Shown: positions 53,559-62,478, counted from the stretch's first letter. The stretch: DNA of 64,000 nucleotides from Paenibacillus hunanensis (GCF_014645615.1 NZ_BMMB01000006.1:372001-436000); one strand, 5' to 3'. The notes: generated from the letters alone by a model not told the origin. Program-made: numbers and translations.

Positions 53559-53626
53559 TTAGTACCAACAATGTGTTAGCATCAACATTGCAGTAGTATC
53601 AGCACTGCATTAGTACCAACACTGCA
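53559..53626. repeat. Four degenerate copies of a 17-base unit
   Basis: TTAGTACCAACAATGTG, TTAGCATCAACATTGCA, GTAGTATCAGCACTGCA and TTAGTACCAACACTGCA follow without spacers, directly beyond the 3' end of the aldolase gene. The rest of the gap 53310-53640 holds no gene. Confidence 0.7.
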
Positions 53627-53639
53627 TTCATATTCAATA

Positions 53640-54389
53640 TCAATACCGATCATATACTGCTCCATGTGAGCTTACTCCGTCCACTTCGGGGATCGTTAAC
53701 CCGGCGCGCGTATACGCATCCTCCAGAATCGTCAATGCGGAACGCACGCCGATGCCAAAACGATCACAACCCGCGGAACGCATCGCCAGCAGAGTCTCCA
53801 GATCACGAATACCACCTGCGGCTTTGATCTGCGCAGCATCGCCAACAGTAGAGCGAATAAGCTTGATCGTCTCGACAGTCGTTGGCTTCGGTCCCCAGCC
53901 TGTTCCCGTCTTCACAAATGCCGCGCCTGCGGAGACGACCAGTTCGCTTCCTCTGCGAATCTCATCATCGGTTAAATAAGCAATTTCCAGAATTGCTTTC
54001 ACCGGAATACCCTCAGCGGCATCAACTACCGCCTGTATATCGTGTACTACACGCTTCGTATCTCCAGATTTGAGCGCTCCCACATTAATGACCATATCTA
54101 GTTCACGGCAACCAAGCTCAAGCATTTCACGCGCTGTATGAACCTTCATCAATACCGTATCTGCACCGGAAGGAAAACCGACCACACCGGTCACCACAGT
54201 ATCTGGTGTATGCTTCAGCTCGCGAATCACATAGTCCGTCATATATGGCATTGGACTAGCACAAATACAATGATAGGCCTTTACAATTCCAATTAATAGA
54301 TCGACCTCGTCATGTGTCACATCCGTCCGTACAGCACTGACATCGACCCAGCGCCCAATGTTGGCAAGCTCTAACTCTGTATGTTCCAT
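53640..54389 (-). CDS. deoC: DeoC-family aldolase (deoxyribose-phosphate aldolase-like)
   Basis: 249-residue class I aldolase of the DeoC family. The Schiff-base Lys is K160 (AAFVKTGTGW), the proton-relay Lys K189 (IKAAGGIRD) and the assisting Asp D98 (ELDMVINVG), matching D102, K167 and K201 of E. coli DeoC. Two substrate-contact regions depart from classic DeoC: the N-terminal DxTLLKP-type motif is VDVSAVRTD, and the C-terminal GTSSG-type phosphate loop is FGIGVRSALTI. The natural substrate may therefore not be deoxyribose 5-phosphate. It is divergent from a kinase-SDR pair and its transcript start is covered by the same operator type. GGAG precedes the ATG. Confidence 0.85.
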   Translation of the reverse strand: MEHTELELANIGRWVDVSAVRTDVTHDEVDLLIGIVKAYHCICASPMPYMTDYVIRELKHTPDTVVTGVVGFPSGADTVLMKVHTAREMLELGCRELDMVINVGALKSGDTKRVVHDIQAVVDAAEGIPVKAILEIAYLTDDEIRRGSELVVSAGAAFVKTGTGWGPKPTTVETIKLIRSTVGDAAQIKAAGGIRDLETLLAMRSAGCDRFGIGVRSALTILEDAYTRAGLTIPEVDGVSSHGAVYDRY

Positions 54390-54407
54390 ATTGTATCTCC
54401 TTTTAAT

Positions 54408-54423
54408 AAAGATAATTATCTTT
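54408..54423. promoter_or_regulatory. Operator 1 of the GntR-type regulon (deoC side)
   Basis: AAAGATAATTATCTTT, a perfect 16-base palindrome, between the deoC promoter and the deoC start codon. Same AAAGAT-N4-ATCTTT form as the sites at 54606 and 58135. Confidence 0.75.
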
Positions 54424-54432
54424 TATGTGATC

Positions 54433-54461
54433 AATATAGCGGATGAAATCCTGAAATACAA
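54433..54461 (-). promoter_or_regulatory. Promoter of the deoC-like gene
   Basis: On the minus strand TTGTAT (54461-54456), 17-base spacer, TATATT (54438-54433). The operator at 54408-54423 would cover the transcription start region. Confidence 0.55.
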
Positions 54462-54599
54462 GCTCTATCTTTATAACAAGCGAACTGAAAAACCTCATTA
54501 ATACTTTAAAACGTTGATTAATACTATAATTAGCACTGTGTAATAATAATTTTTCTACTTGAATCGATATTCTATCAAAACGCTCAAGAATGAAAGCGC

Positions 54600-54629
54600 T
54601 TGACAAAAGATAGTTATCTTTAATATATT
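54600..54629 (+). promoter_or_regulatory. Kinase-SDR promoter with embedded operator 2
   Basis: TTGACA at 54600-54605 and TATATT at 54624-54629, 18-base spacer. The palindrome AAAGATAGTTATCTTT (54606-54621) fills the spacer exactly, a classic repressor position. TGAAAGCGCTTGACA (54591-54605) overlaps the -35 and resembles half of a catabolite-response element. The remaining bases of the 343-base gap between the divergent genes show nothing else. Confidence 0.75.
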
Positions 54630-54732
54630 CAATGCAAAGACTCTATGCAAAAGTAGCTCATGCTTAAAGCTAACTACAATTTTTCTATATATAGCTAATG
54701 ATAGATAGCCAATCATAGAAAGAGGGAGCGCG

Positions 54733-56295
54733 ATGTCGTATCTAATCTCTTACGATCTAGGCACTGGTGGAGTGAAGGCTTCGCTATACGATCGTCATAT
54801 GCAGACCGTTGCACGTTCGTTTACCGAATATGCGACCTATTATCCTCAGCCGAATTATCATCAGCAGCGTCCTGCGGATTGGTGGCAGGGGATCGCACAA
54901 TCGACTCATTCATTGCTATCGACTGCTGGTGTGGATGCTACACAGATTGCTTGCATTAGTTTATCCGGGCATAGTCTGGTTAGCGTGCCCATTAGCCGTA
55001 CCGAGGGTGCATTGCTGGAGCAGGTGCCGATCTGGTCAGACAAGCGTGCTGAAGCTGAGGCAGCATTATTTTTCCAAAAGGTAGACGAGCAGCAATGGTA
55101 CCTGCGCACAGGTAATGGCTTCCCGGCAGCCTGCTATCCGTTATTCAAGCTGATGTGGATGCAAAAGTATCAGCCCGACATTTTCGCACGAACCGATGTG
55201 ATGCTCGGCTCAAAGGACTATATCAACTACAGATTAACTGGAGCGATCTATACCGATCCATCGTATGCATCCGGGCTAGGCGCGTATGATCTCAAGCAGG
55301 GTGTACTAGTAGAGGAGTGGCTGGATGTAGCAGGCATTGCACCTCATGTATTTCCGCCGATCGTTCCGTCACATGAGTTAATCGGACATGTCACAGCGGA
55401 GGCAGCGGCCTATACCGGCTTAGCAGAAGGAACGCCGGTCGCATGTGGTGGTGTAGATAATGCGTGTATGGCGCTGGGGGCTGTTGGCAGTGAGGAGGGA
55501 CGTAGCTATGTGTCTCTTGGCTCATCCAGCTGGATACCTGTGAACTCATCAGAGCCTGTACTGGATATAGCGACAAGGCCATATGTATTTGCCCATATTG
55601 CCGAAGGGATGTATACGAGTGCCTATTCTATTTTCGCCGGGGGAAGTTCTCTGCGCTGGGTACGAGATCAGTTATGCTCGGAGCTGGCGGAGCAGCCGGA
55701 CGCTTACGATAGGATGAATGAGCTGGCAGCAGCAGCGCCGCCTGGCTCGAACGGTGTACTTTTTGATCCGAGTCTGGCAGGTGGAACTTCGCAGGATGCA
55801 AGTGTCCATATTCAGGGAAGTTATATCGGCTTACAGCTAGCGACCACACGTAATGACCTGATTCGTGCAGCAATGGAAGGAATCGCTATGAATCTCAAGC
55901 TGTCGCTCGATCTACTACGTCAGCGCACACCGATTACGGGTGAATTGTTATTTTGCGGTGGAGGAAGTCGTAGTGCGTTATGGCGACAGATGTTTGCCGA
56001 TGTGTTCGATATGAACATTGTCAAAACGAATATTGATCAGGATGCGGCTTCCCTGGGAGCGGCTGCGATTGCAGCGCGTGCAGTAGGCTGGTGGAACGAT
56101 TACAGCGGGATTGCGGATGTACATATCGTCGAGCATACAAGCCAGCCTGAACCGTCCAGTCGTGAAATATATCAACACATATTACCTGTATTTCAGCATA
56201 TTCATGAGCAAATGGCAGCCCTTGGGGAGTATATGCATCATCATACACGGAAGCATCAGGCACAATCACCAATCACTAGCAGAATGGAGGAATGA
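54733..56295 (+). CDS. FGGY-family carbohydrate kinase
   Basis: 520-residue sugar kinase of the xylulokinase/glycerol kinase superfamily. It opens with the phosphate-binding SYDLGTGGVKASLYD, has ISLSGHSLVSV, the substrate-domain YRLTGAIYTDPSYASG and CGGVDNACMALGAV, and the C-terminal FGGY domain motif LLFCGGGSRSALWRQMFADV. It likely phosphorylates a ketose or polyol; the exact sugar is not readable. GAGGGAG precedes the ATG. It forms an operon with the SDR gene (the TGA stop overlaps an ATG) under operator 2. Confidence 0.88.
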   Translation: MSYLISYDLGTGGVKASLYDRHMQTVARSFTEYATYYPQPNYHQQRPADWWQGIAQSTHSLLSTAGVDATQIACISLSGHSLVSVPISRTEGALLEQVPIWSDKRAEAEAALFFQKVDEQQWYLRTGNGFPAACYPLFKLMWMQKYQPDIFARTDVMLGSKDYINYRLTGAIYTDPSYASGLGAYDLKQGVLVEEWLDVAGIAPHVFPPIVPSHELIGHVTAEAAAYTGLAEGTPVACGGVDNACMALGAVGSEEGRSYVSLGSSSWIPVNSSEPVLDIATRPYVFAHIAEGMYTSAYSIFAGGSSLRWVRDQLCSELAEQPDAYDRMNELAAAAPPGSNGVLFDPSLAGGTSQDASVHIQGSYIGLQLATTRNDLIRAAMEGIAMNLKLSLDLLRQRTPITGELLFCGGGSRSALWRQMFADVFDMNIVKTNIDQDAASLGAAAIAARAVGWWNDYSGIADVHIVEHTSQPEPSSREIYQHILPVFQHIHEQMAALGEYMHHHTRKHQAQSPITSRMEE

Positions 56296-56297
56296 GC

Positions 56298-57062
56298 ATG
56301 CAGATCAATTCGATAGATACAAGCTTTTCTCTGGCAGGGAAAACAGCCATCATTACTGGTGCTGCATCCGGTATCGGACGAGCCGTGGCGCAGCTATTTG
56401 TAGAAAAAGGGGCTTCGGTTGCGTTACTCGATCTGAATCTGGAGCAAGCACAGGAGGTGGCAAGTAGCCTGGAGCGTGCAGCGGCATTCGCAGTCGATGT
56501 GGGAGATCGTGCTTCGGTTGTGCAGGCGGTTAGTGCAGCGAAGGAACATTTTGGACGTTTGGATATTCTCGTTAATAGTGCAGGGATTGGGCCGGTGGAG
56601 TGGGCAGAGGATTATCCAGAGGAAGACTGGCATCGGACGATGCGTGTGAATCTAAATGGTACATTTTTCATGTCACAGCAGGTAGGACGCGAGCTTATTG
56701 CTGCCAAACAGGGCGGCAAGATCATCAGCCTTGCCTCGCAGGCAGGCATTGTAGCCATCGATCGCCATGTGGCCTATAGTGCCAGCAAGGCAGCCGTTAT
56801 TTCCGTTACCAAATCGCTTGCTTACGAATGGGGCAAATACGGCATTCAGGTCAATGCCATTTCTCCAACGGCAACGTATACACCACTAATCGAAGGCTAC
56901 TGGGAAGGGGAGATCAAGGACGAGGCGATTCGCAATACACCTGCTGGTCGTTTTGCTGAGCCAGGCGAGATTGCTGCTGCCGCCTTATTCCTTGCAAGCC
57001 AGGCATCCAATATGGTGACAGGCGCGAATCTTGTTGTAGATGGAGGCTATACGATCCACTGA
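56298..57062 (+). CDS. SDR-family NAD(P)-dependent oxidoreductase
   Basis: 254-residue classical short-chain dehydrogenase. NAD-binding TGAASGIG at 20-27, Asp45 in LLDLN (favours NAD over NADP), NSAG near 93, catalytic Ser147, Tyr160 and Lys164 (YSASK). It resembles polyol or sugar-alcohol dehydrogenases, and with the kinase next door probably oxidises a polyol before phosphorylation (inference). The ATG at 56298 is preferred because GGAGG ends at 56290, seven bases before it; the ATG at 56292, which overlaps the kinase stop, is only one base from the site. Confidence 0.88.
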   Translation: MQINSIDTSFSLAGKTAIITGAASGIGRAVAQLFVEKGASVALLDLNLEQAQEVASSLERAAAFAVDVGDRASVVQAVSAAKEHFGRLDILVNSAGIGPVEWAEDYPEEDWHRTMRVNLNGTFFMSQQVGRELIAAKQGGKIISLASQAGIVAIDRHVAYSASKAAVISVTKSLAYEWGKYGIQVNAISPTATYTPLIEGYWEGEIKDEAIRNTPAGRFAEPGEIAAAALFLASQASNMVTGANLVVDGGYTIH

Positions 57063-57266
57063 TCTAGCGTTACAGTAAGGCAGCCATCGTTTTAGTAGAT
57101 AGGATAATCGATAGGCTGAATGGAATATGGGTATCGCACTACTTATGAAGCTATAGCCATATCGTCATCATCCTATGTGCCATAGAATGAATATCATAGC
57201 CTGTTAACGAACCCTATCAGATTCAGTAGCCTGCTATTCCAGCACGGCTTACTTCCATCTCCCTTA

Positions 57267-57983
57267 TCAGCGTCTGCCCTCCAGGTAGACGCTATATTCG
57301 TATTTGTCTGCTACCAGCTTGGTGATACTGTATTCAAAAGGCCCTTGTTCGATAAAGGTTAGCCGTTTACTGCATAATAGCGGAGCGCCAAGCGGCACCT
57401 GTAAAATCTGCGATTCTGTAAAATCAGCAGCCACCGCTGATAATCGCTCTGACGCATGTAGCAAAATCAATTGATACGTTTGCTCCAGAAAAGCATACAG
57501 GCTGTTAAATGTATTACTATACTGCTCCAGTCCGGGCACCTTGCTAGCACGCAAATAATTATTCATCAATGCAATCGGCTGTCCATCCGCATATTGCACC
57601 CGCTGAACCCAGTAGACCTGCTGTCCTGCGGGGAGTTGGAGCTCGTGGGCAATCGATTCCGGCGGTGAGATCAATTGAATCGACATACCGCGCGTTTGCA
57701 CATCATAGCCTTTGGCGATGAGCGTTTCGGTAATGGAGGTGAGATGGTTTAGTCGCTGCGTTGTAGAGGTATCGAGCACCTCGGTGCCTTTGCCCTGCGT
57801 TTTGCGAACAAAGCCTTCGCTATGTAATTGTTCAATCGCTTTCCGAATGGTCGTGCGGCTAAAATGAAATCGTTCCTCCAGCTCGGATTCAGTTGGTAAT
57901 AGCGTACCGGCTGGATAGACACCTTCTTTAATATCTTGCTTGAGCAGACTGTATACTTTGCGATAAGCGGGAATATTATTCAT
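57267..57983 (-). CDS. GntR-family (HutC subfamily) transcriptional regulator
   Basis: 238-residue regulator with an N-terminal winged helix-turn-helix (about 10-70: YPAGTLLPTESELEERFHFSRTTIRKAIEQL) and a C-terminal UTRA effector-binding domain (about 95-235). This subfamily senses sugar phosphates or related metabolites and usually represses neighbouring catabolic genes. It sits on the opposite strand, convergent with the kinase-SDR operon. Three palindromes in the cluster fit a single GntR-type operator, one of them about 150 bases upstream of this gene, so autoregulation is likely (inference). Confidence 0.9.
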   Translation of the reverse strand: MNNIPAYRKVYSLLKQDIKEGVYPAGTLLPTESELEERFHFSRTTIRKAIEQLHSEGFVRKTQGKGTEVLDTSTTQRLNHLTSITETLIAKGYDVQTRGMSIQLISPPESIAHELQLPAGQQVYWVQRVQYADGQPIALMNNYLRASKVPGLEQYSNTFNSLYAFLEQTYQLILLHASERLSAVAADFTESQILQVPLGAPLLCSKRLTFIEQGPFEYSITKLVADKYEYSVYLEGRR

Positions 57984-58134
57984 GGACTGGACTCCTTTGG
58001 CGATCGATCAGCAGGTCAAGCGAGCAGAGAGAACTGATGTACAGGTACGTATACTATCGCTCCTACATCACGATGCTCCTGCTCTGCATGCCTGTATAAG
58101 CTGATCTTGCCATAAAAAGAATCTTTATTCAAGA

Positions 58135-58150
58135 AAAGATCATGATCTTT
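58135..58150. promoter_or_regulatory. Operator 3, upstream of the GntR-type regulator
   Basis: AAAGATCATGATCTTT, a perfect palindrome of the AAAGAT-N4-ATCTTT form. On the minus strand it overlaps a possible -35 box TTGAAA (58153-58148) of the regulator gene. A shorter AAAGAATCTTT word lies about 15 bases nearer the gene. Confidence 0.7.
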
Positions 58151-58158
58151 CAAATAAG

Positions 58159-58172
58159 TTAAAGCGCTTAAA
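58159..58172. promoter_or_regulatory. Possible catabolite-response element (cre-like)
   Basis: TTAAAGCGCTTAAA is a perfect palindrome that differs from the cre consensus TGWAANCGNTNWCA at the two symmetrical outer positions. It lies nine bases from operator 3. The remaining part of 57984-58477 holds no supported gene. Confidence 0.35.
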
Positions 58173-58477
58173 CTTTTAGGGCAAATAAAAAGTATACAAG
58201 ACGACGAATCCGATCAGAATACATGGTAGAAAGTCCATAGCTTGCCTGTTCGGTGCAACGCTCCGGCTACCATGCTTCTACAGCGTAAAATGGAACGAAA
58301 GTATACACTACAGATGAAAGACAGCCTCGCTAATGAACAGCAATCAGATATAGCGCTGTTGGTCACGCTCGCATGTAGAATACAGCTCCCTACTCTAGCA
58401 GCGTGTATATACGATCTAAGCCACATATGCTCATACCTGGTTTAAACGTAGCTTGTCTGTTCACTCGTTCATTCCCG

Positions 58478-59974
58478 TCACCATTTTAGTGTGACAACCG
58501 ATTTGGCAGGAACTGTGTAGTTCACCGACTGGTTGTTCCAATTGACTTTAACCGTCCGTGCACTATTTTGCGAGTTGTATAGCACGACTGCTTTGGAGCC
58601 GTCCGTGTTTTTGAACGCTACACTTTGCATGTCATTAAAGGTATTGGAGTCGATTCGATAAGCACCCGGACTTACAAATTTGCTAAAGTGACCGAGCAGA
58701 TAATATTGCTTCGTGTACGTTACCTTATCCTCTGGATTGCTGGAGTTATTATCCGAGTTCTGGATCGTGACCATGCCTTTATTAGTGTTATTATCACCAA
58801 TCACGCTTGGGCCATCCTTCTGATCCAGAGCCGCATTCCACAAAATAATTGATTTCGACCAGTTGCGAGTCATTCCGATAAACTCATTGATCATATTGTC
58901 AAAGCCCTGTGTGGTACCATTTACCGGATCATTCCAATCACCAAAGCCACCCTCGGTGAACCAGATGTCTTTGTCTGGATGCGCATTATGCATATTCGTC
59001 ATCGCTGTAAAATCGCCGCCATAATGATGGAAGGCACTACCAGCGATGTACTGAGATTTGCCATTGTCCTTCAAGCCCTGTACAACAGTACGCGGGAACG
59101 TCCAGTTATCATAGTTATGATCATAAGCGATCACCTTCGTATTCAGACCCGCAGCACGCAGTGCCGGGCCAAGATAGTCGCCGATCATACCAATCTGATC
59201 CTGCTCGTTCATGAGCATACCTGGATAACGCCCTGGCTCGAATAATGGCTCATTTTGCGGTGTGACCGCATAGATCGGAATCCCCTGCGCCTGGTACGCT
59301 TGAATGAATTTGACAAAATAATTAGCATACACTGGATAATTCTCAGCCTTGAGCTTGCCTGTACCATTTTTGTCATTCGTTGTGTACTTCATCCATGCCG
59401 GTGCGCTCCACGGGGAGGCGATGATTTTAATTCCGGCATTTTTAGCCAGTGCGGCTTTAACGATCGGGATGATATAGGGTTGATCGCGCGAGATACTGAA
59501 CTGATTCAGCGCTGTATCTCCATTTACATCATCATAAGTATAGGTGCTCCAGGCAAAGTCACTTGCGCCCATCGGCTGGCGCAGCATACTCATTGAGATA
59601 CCGGAGCCGCTGAACAGATTACTCATCACTTCATTACGCTTTGTACTGCTGAGCTTGTAATTAAGCAACCAGGCGGAAGCATCGGTAAGGGAGACGCCAA
59701 ATCCGTCCATCTGCTGATATGTCGTGCCTTCATTAATGTTAACTGTGTAATCTGCATTACCTGTGGTGCTGCTGAACGTCAGATCATTCTGTCGGGTCAG
59801 CCGTCGATCTGTGCTCAGCCCTACCTTGGGCTCAGCATTCGGATCAGCGGTTGTAAGCCATACCTGAGCTTTTTCATTAGCAGCATAGGCAGAGGATGGC
59901 GCTACAGAAATGAGCGGCGTAATGACCAGACTACTTAACAAAACTACATGAAGACTCTTTTTCAATATCGACAT
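58478..59974 (-). CDS. Secreted glycoside hydrolase family 30 enzyme (glucosylceramidase/beta-glucanase type)
   Basis: 498-residue protein with a signal peptide (MSILKKSLHVV..., cleavage near SAYA-A at about residue 31). The catalytic (beta/alpha)8 domain has YQQMDGFGVSLTDASAWLL, the acid/base Glu242 in TPQNEP and the nucleophile Glu341 in WFTEGGFG. A small C-terminal beta domain completes the fold (about 430-498, VVLYNSQNSARTVKVNW). GH30 members cut beta-1,6-glucan, glucosylceramide or xylan; the exact subfamily is not certain. The start at 59974 follows GAGGTG by eight bases. It stands alone on the minus strand. Confidence 0.88.
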   Translation of the reverse strand: MSILKKSLHVVLLSSLVITPLISVAPSSAYAANEKAQVWLTTADPNAEPKVGLSTDRRLTRQNDLTFSSTTGNADYTVNINEGTTYQQMDGFGVSLTDASAWLLNYKLSSTKRNEVMSNLFSGSGISMSMLRQPMGASDFAWSTYTYDDVNGDTALNQFSISRDQPYIIPIVKAALAKNAGIKIIASPWSAPAWMKYTTNDKNGTGKLKAENYPVYANYFVKFIQAYQAQGIPIYAVTPQNEPLFEPGRYPGMLMNEQDQIGMIGDYLGPALRAAGLNTKVIAYDHNYDNWTFPRTVVQGLKDNGKSQYIAGSAFHHYGGDFTAMTNMHNAHPDKDIWFTEGGFGDWNDPVNGTTQGFDNMINEFIGMTRNWSKSIILWNAALDQKDGPSVIGDNNTNKGMVTIQNSDNNSSNPEDKVTYTKQYYLLGHFSKFVSPGAYRIDSNTFNDMQSVAFKNTDGSKAVVLYNSQNSARTVKVNWNNQSVNYTVPAKSVVTLKW

Positions 59975-59995
59975 CACATACACCTCGGTTTGCAG

Positions 59996-60010
59996 TTGTA
60001 AGCGTTTCAC
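59996..60010. promoter_or_regulatory. Weak cre-like site upstream of the GH30 gene
   Basis: TTGTAAGCGTTTCAC matches the left half of a catabolite-response element, but the right half is shifted by one base. It lies about 25 bases before the GH30 start. The rest of 60011-60623 has no convincing gene: a 29-codon frame at 60122 is too weak to call. Confidence 0.25.
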
Positions 60011-60623
60011 CGAACATCGCTCATGTTATCAGCAGGCGGAAGGATTTACAACCTAATTTTTACATAATTATCTAGTTTTAGATCGCTTATATGATATGGG
60101 AATAGAGTGAGGTGAATGGAGATGATAAAAAGTGAAGGCAGGCAAGCTTTACGGATGAATGCTAATTTTCGCTATGCTTATGCCAGTTTTTTATTTTTAT
60201 GTTTTGGATAAGAATAGATAGTCGTTATAGGTGAGATGGAATGGCTAAATAAATGGTAGCACGGTCAAATGGGAACAAGTCGTGAGAACTATACTAAATA
60301 CTGACAATCAATGCTAACGAGGGAATAAGATTGCCGCGAATGCTCATTTATGAATAATATGAGACAATCCATACGGATTTTGGACAAATTGATGCCTGTG
60401 CGCACATATACAAGCAGGAATTTGGGGCGGTGTGGTGTAATTTTACAGAGAGCCCCATTTTGCTGCCTATTGTGACTGGTGGCGAAAGGATGCCTGATCC
60501 TATGGATCATCATGAAAGCGGTATACTTTGTTATTTTGAAATGGTTATCTATCTTGTATTTCAAGCGAATTGACCATGCAATGAGCGTGTATTACCAAGA
60601 CCATGAAAAAGGGGAATCCGTAC

Positions 60624-62072
60624 ATGTCGATGTCTATTCAAAACAAGGCAATGCTCATTACGTATGCCGATAGCCTGGGTAGTCATATGGGCGAGCTGGC
60701 AGATATTCTGGATCAGCATCTTGAGGGTGTAATCAGTGGTGTGCATTTGTTGCCATTCTATCCTTCCTCCGGCGATCGCGGCTTTGCACCAATGGATTAT
60801 ACGAAGGTGGATCCAGAGCTGGGAAGCTGGGAGGACGTTCGCCGTATTAGCCAAAAATTTTACATGATGTACGACTTCATGATTAATCATATTTCACAGC
60901 AATCGGAGTATTTTCAAGATTTCTTGGAAAAGAAGGACGAGTCCGAATACGCAGACCTGTTCATCCGCTACAAGGATTTTTGGCCGGGTGGCGAGCCAAC
61001 CGATGCCGACGTTGATCTGATCTATAAGCGTAAGCCGCGCGCTCCGTATGTTGAGGTGACGTTCAAGGATGGAACAAAGGAAAAAGTGTGGTGTACCTTT
61101 GACGAGCAGCAGATTGATCTGGATGTAACGACAGAGACGACGCGTCGCTTCATTCGGGACAACTTGAATTTCCTGGCGGAGCAGGGGGCATCTGTTATTC
61201 GTCTGGACGCATTCGCCTATGCCAACAAAAAAATCGGTACGAACTGCTTCTTCGTCGAGCCAGATATCTGGGAGATGCTCAAGTACGCTGCTGATCTGAC
61301 CGAAGCTAAAGGTGTTGAAGTGCTGCCAGAAATTCACGAGCACTACAGCATTCAGCTCAAAATCGCAGAGCAGGGCTACTATGTATATGACTTTGCGCTA
61401 CCAATGCTCGTACTACACGCGCTGTACAGCGGACAAACGAATCGCCTTGCACACTGGCTGAATATCTGTCCACGTAAGCAGTTCACCACGCTGGATACGC
61501 ATGACGGCATCGGCGTGGTCGACGTTAAAGACCTGATGACCGACGAGGAAGCCGAAATGACACGCGAAAGCCTGTACAGCAAAGGCGCGAATGTGAAGAA
61601 AATCTACAGCAGTGAGGCATACAACAATCTGGACATTTACCAGATTAACTGCACGTACTATTCTGCGCTTGGTAACAATGATCAGGCGTACCTGCTCGCG
61701 CGCGCGATTCAGTGCTTCGCACCAGGGATTCCGCAAATTTACTATGTGGGTCTGTTAGCTGGTGAGAACGATATCGACCTGCTGGAGCGCACGAAGGAAG
61801 GGCGTAATATTAACCGTCATTACTATAGTAAGGAAGAAGTGGCACAGGAAGTACAACGTCCTGTCGTGCAGAAGCTGTTCGATCTGCTGCGCTTCCGTAA
61901 TACGAGTGCGGCATTTGACGGAGAGATTGCGGTGGAGGAAGCTGGCGATCATCTGCTGCATATTACGTGGACGAATGGCGGTACAGCTGCACGTCTGGAA
62001 GCTAATCTGAAAACGCATGAGTTTACGATTAGTGAGACGCAGGATGGGGCAGCGTGGAGTACGGTTTTTTAA
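60624..62072 (+). CDS. Sucrose phosphorylase (GH13 subfamily 18)
   Basis: 482-residue cytoplasmic enzyme that splits sucrose with phosphate to glucose 1-phosphate and fructose. It opens with NKAMLITYADSLG and GVHLLPFYPSSGDRGFAPMDY, the hallmark of the family. The nucleophile is Asp195 (VIRLDAFAYA), the acid/base Glu236 (LPEIHEHYS) and the third carboxylate Asp294 (LDTHDGIG), spaced as in Bifidobacterium sucrose phosphorylase. From memory it looks closely similar to the Leuconostoc enzyme along its whole length. The ATG at 60624 is ten bases after AAGGGG. No sucrose transporter lies beside it. Confidence 0.93.
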   Translation: MSMSIQNKAMLITYADSLGSHMGELADILDQHLEGVISGVHLLPFYPSSGDRGFAPMDYTKVDPELGSWEDVRRISQKFYMMYDFMINHISQQSEYFQDFLEKKDESEYADLFIRYKDFWPGGEPTDADVDLIYKRKPRAPYVEVTFKDGTKEKVWCTFDEQQIDLDVTTETTRRFIRDNLNFLAEQGASVIRLDAFAYANKKIGTNCFFVEPDIWEMLKYAADLTEAKGVEVLPEIHEHYSIQLKIAEQGYYVYDFALPMLVLHALYSGQTNRLAHWLNICPRKQFTTLDTHDGIGVVDVKDLMTDEEAEMTRESLYSKGANVKKIYSSEAYNNLDIYQINCTYYSALGNNDQAYLLARAIQCFAPGIPQIYYVGLLAGENDIDLLERTKEGRNINRHYYSKEEVAQEVQRPVVQKLFDLLRFRNTSAAFDGEIAVEEAGDHLLHITWTNGGTAARLEANLKTHEFTISETQDGAAWSTVF

Positions 62073-62232
62073 AAAGGATAGCTTGAAGCAATCTGGACAT
62101 GTATTAGATTAAATGTACGAAATGAAAAAAATGAACGAAATACGCCTATAAAAGAGAACGCAGTTAGATTGGAAAGAACATCTGATTGAGGTTCTGATTC
62201 AGCACGGAGATACAATATACAGATAGACGTAG

Positions 62233-62266
62233 AAAAGGAGCGCAGATTGGCGCTCCTTTTTGTTTT
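62233..62266 (+). terminator. Terminator after sucrose phosphorylase
   Basis: AAAAGGAGCGC pairs with GCGCTCCTTTTT around AGATTG, followed by more T residues. The stretch 62073-62232 shows no other feature. Confidence 0.85.
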
Positions 62267-62345
62267 TCTATGGAATATAAATCAGCAGTTTATGCGGTTT
62301 ATTAACAGTTAGCTGGTAATGGGTAAATAGATTAAAAAAAATTGC

Positions 62346-62374
62346 TTTACAAGTTGCTGAATTCGTTATATGAT
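62346..62374 (+). promoter_or_regulatory. Promoter of tRNA-Leu
   Basis: TTTACA (62346-62351), 17-base spacer, TATGAT (62369-62374), about 100 bases before the tRNA. Confidence 0.65.
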
Positions 62375-62478
62375 ATATTGGTGTTCGGCAATCACAGCAG
62401 ATATCATCGAATGCAAGCATACATAGTATATCGTGGTAACTAAGGCAACATCTGTGACAGCATCACACTTTACATCAT

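Noticed and set aside
53559..53626. Possible CRISPR array
   Set aside because: The 17-base units are contiguous without spacers and are degenerate; no cas genes in the window.
60122..60211. 29-codon frame between the GH30 and sucrose phosphorylase genes
   Set aside because: Ribosome site touches the start codon and the peptide has no signal, repeat or conserved look; likely chance.
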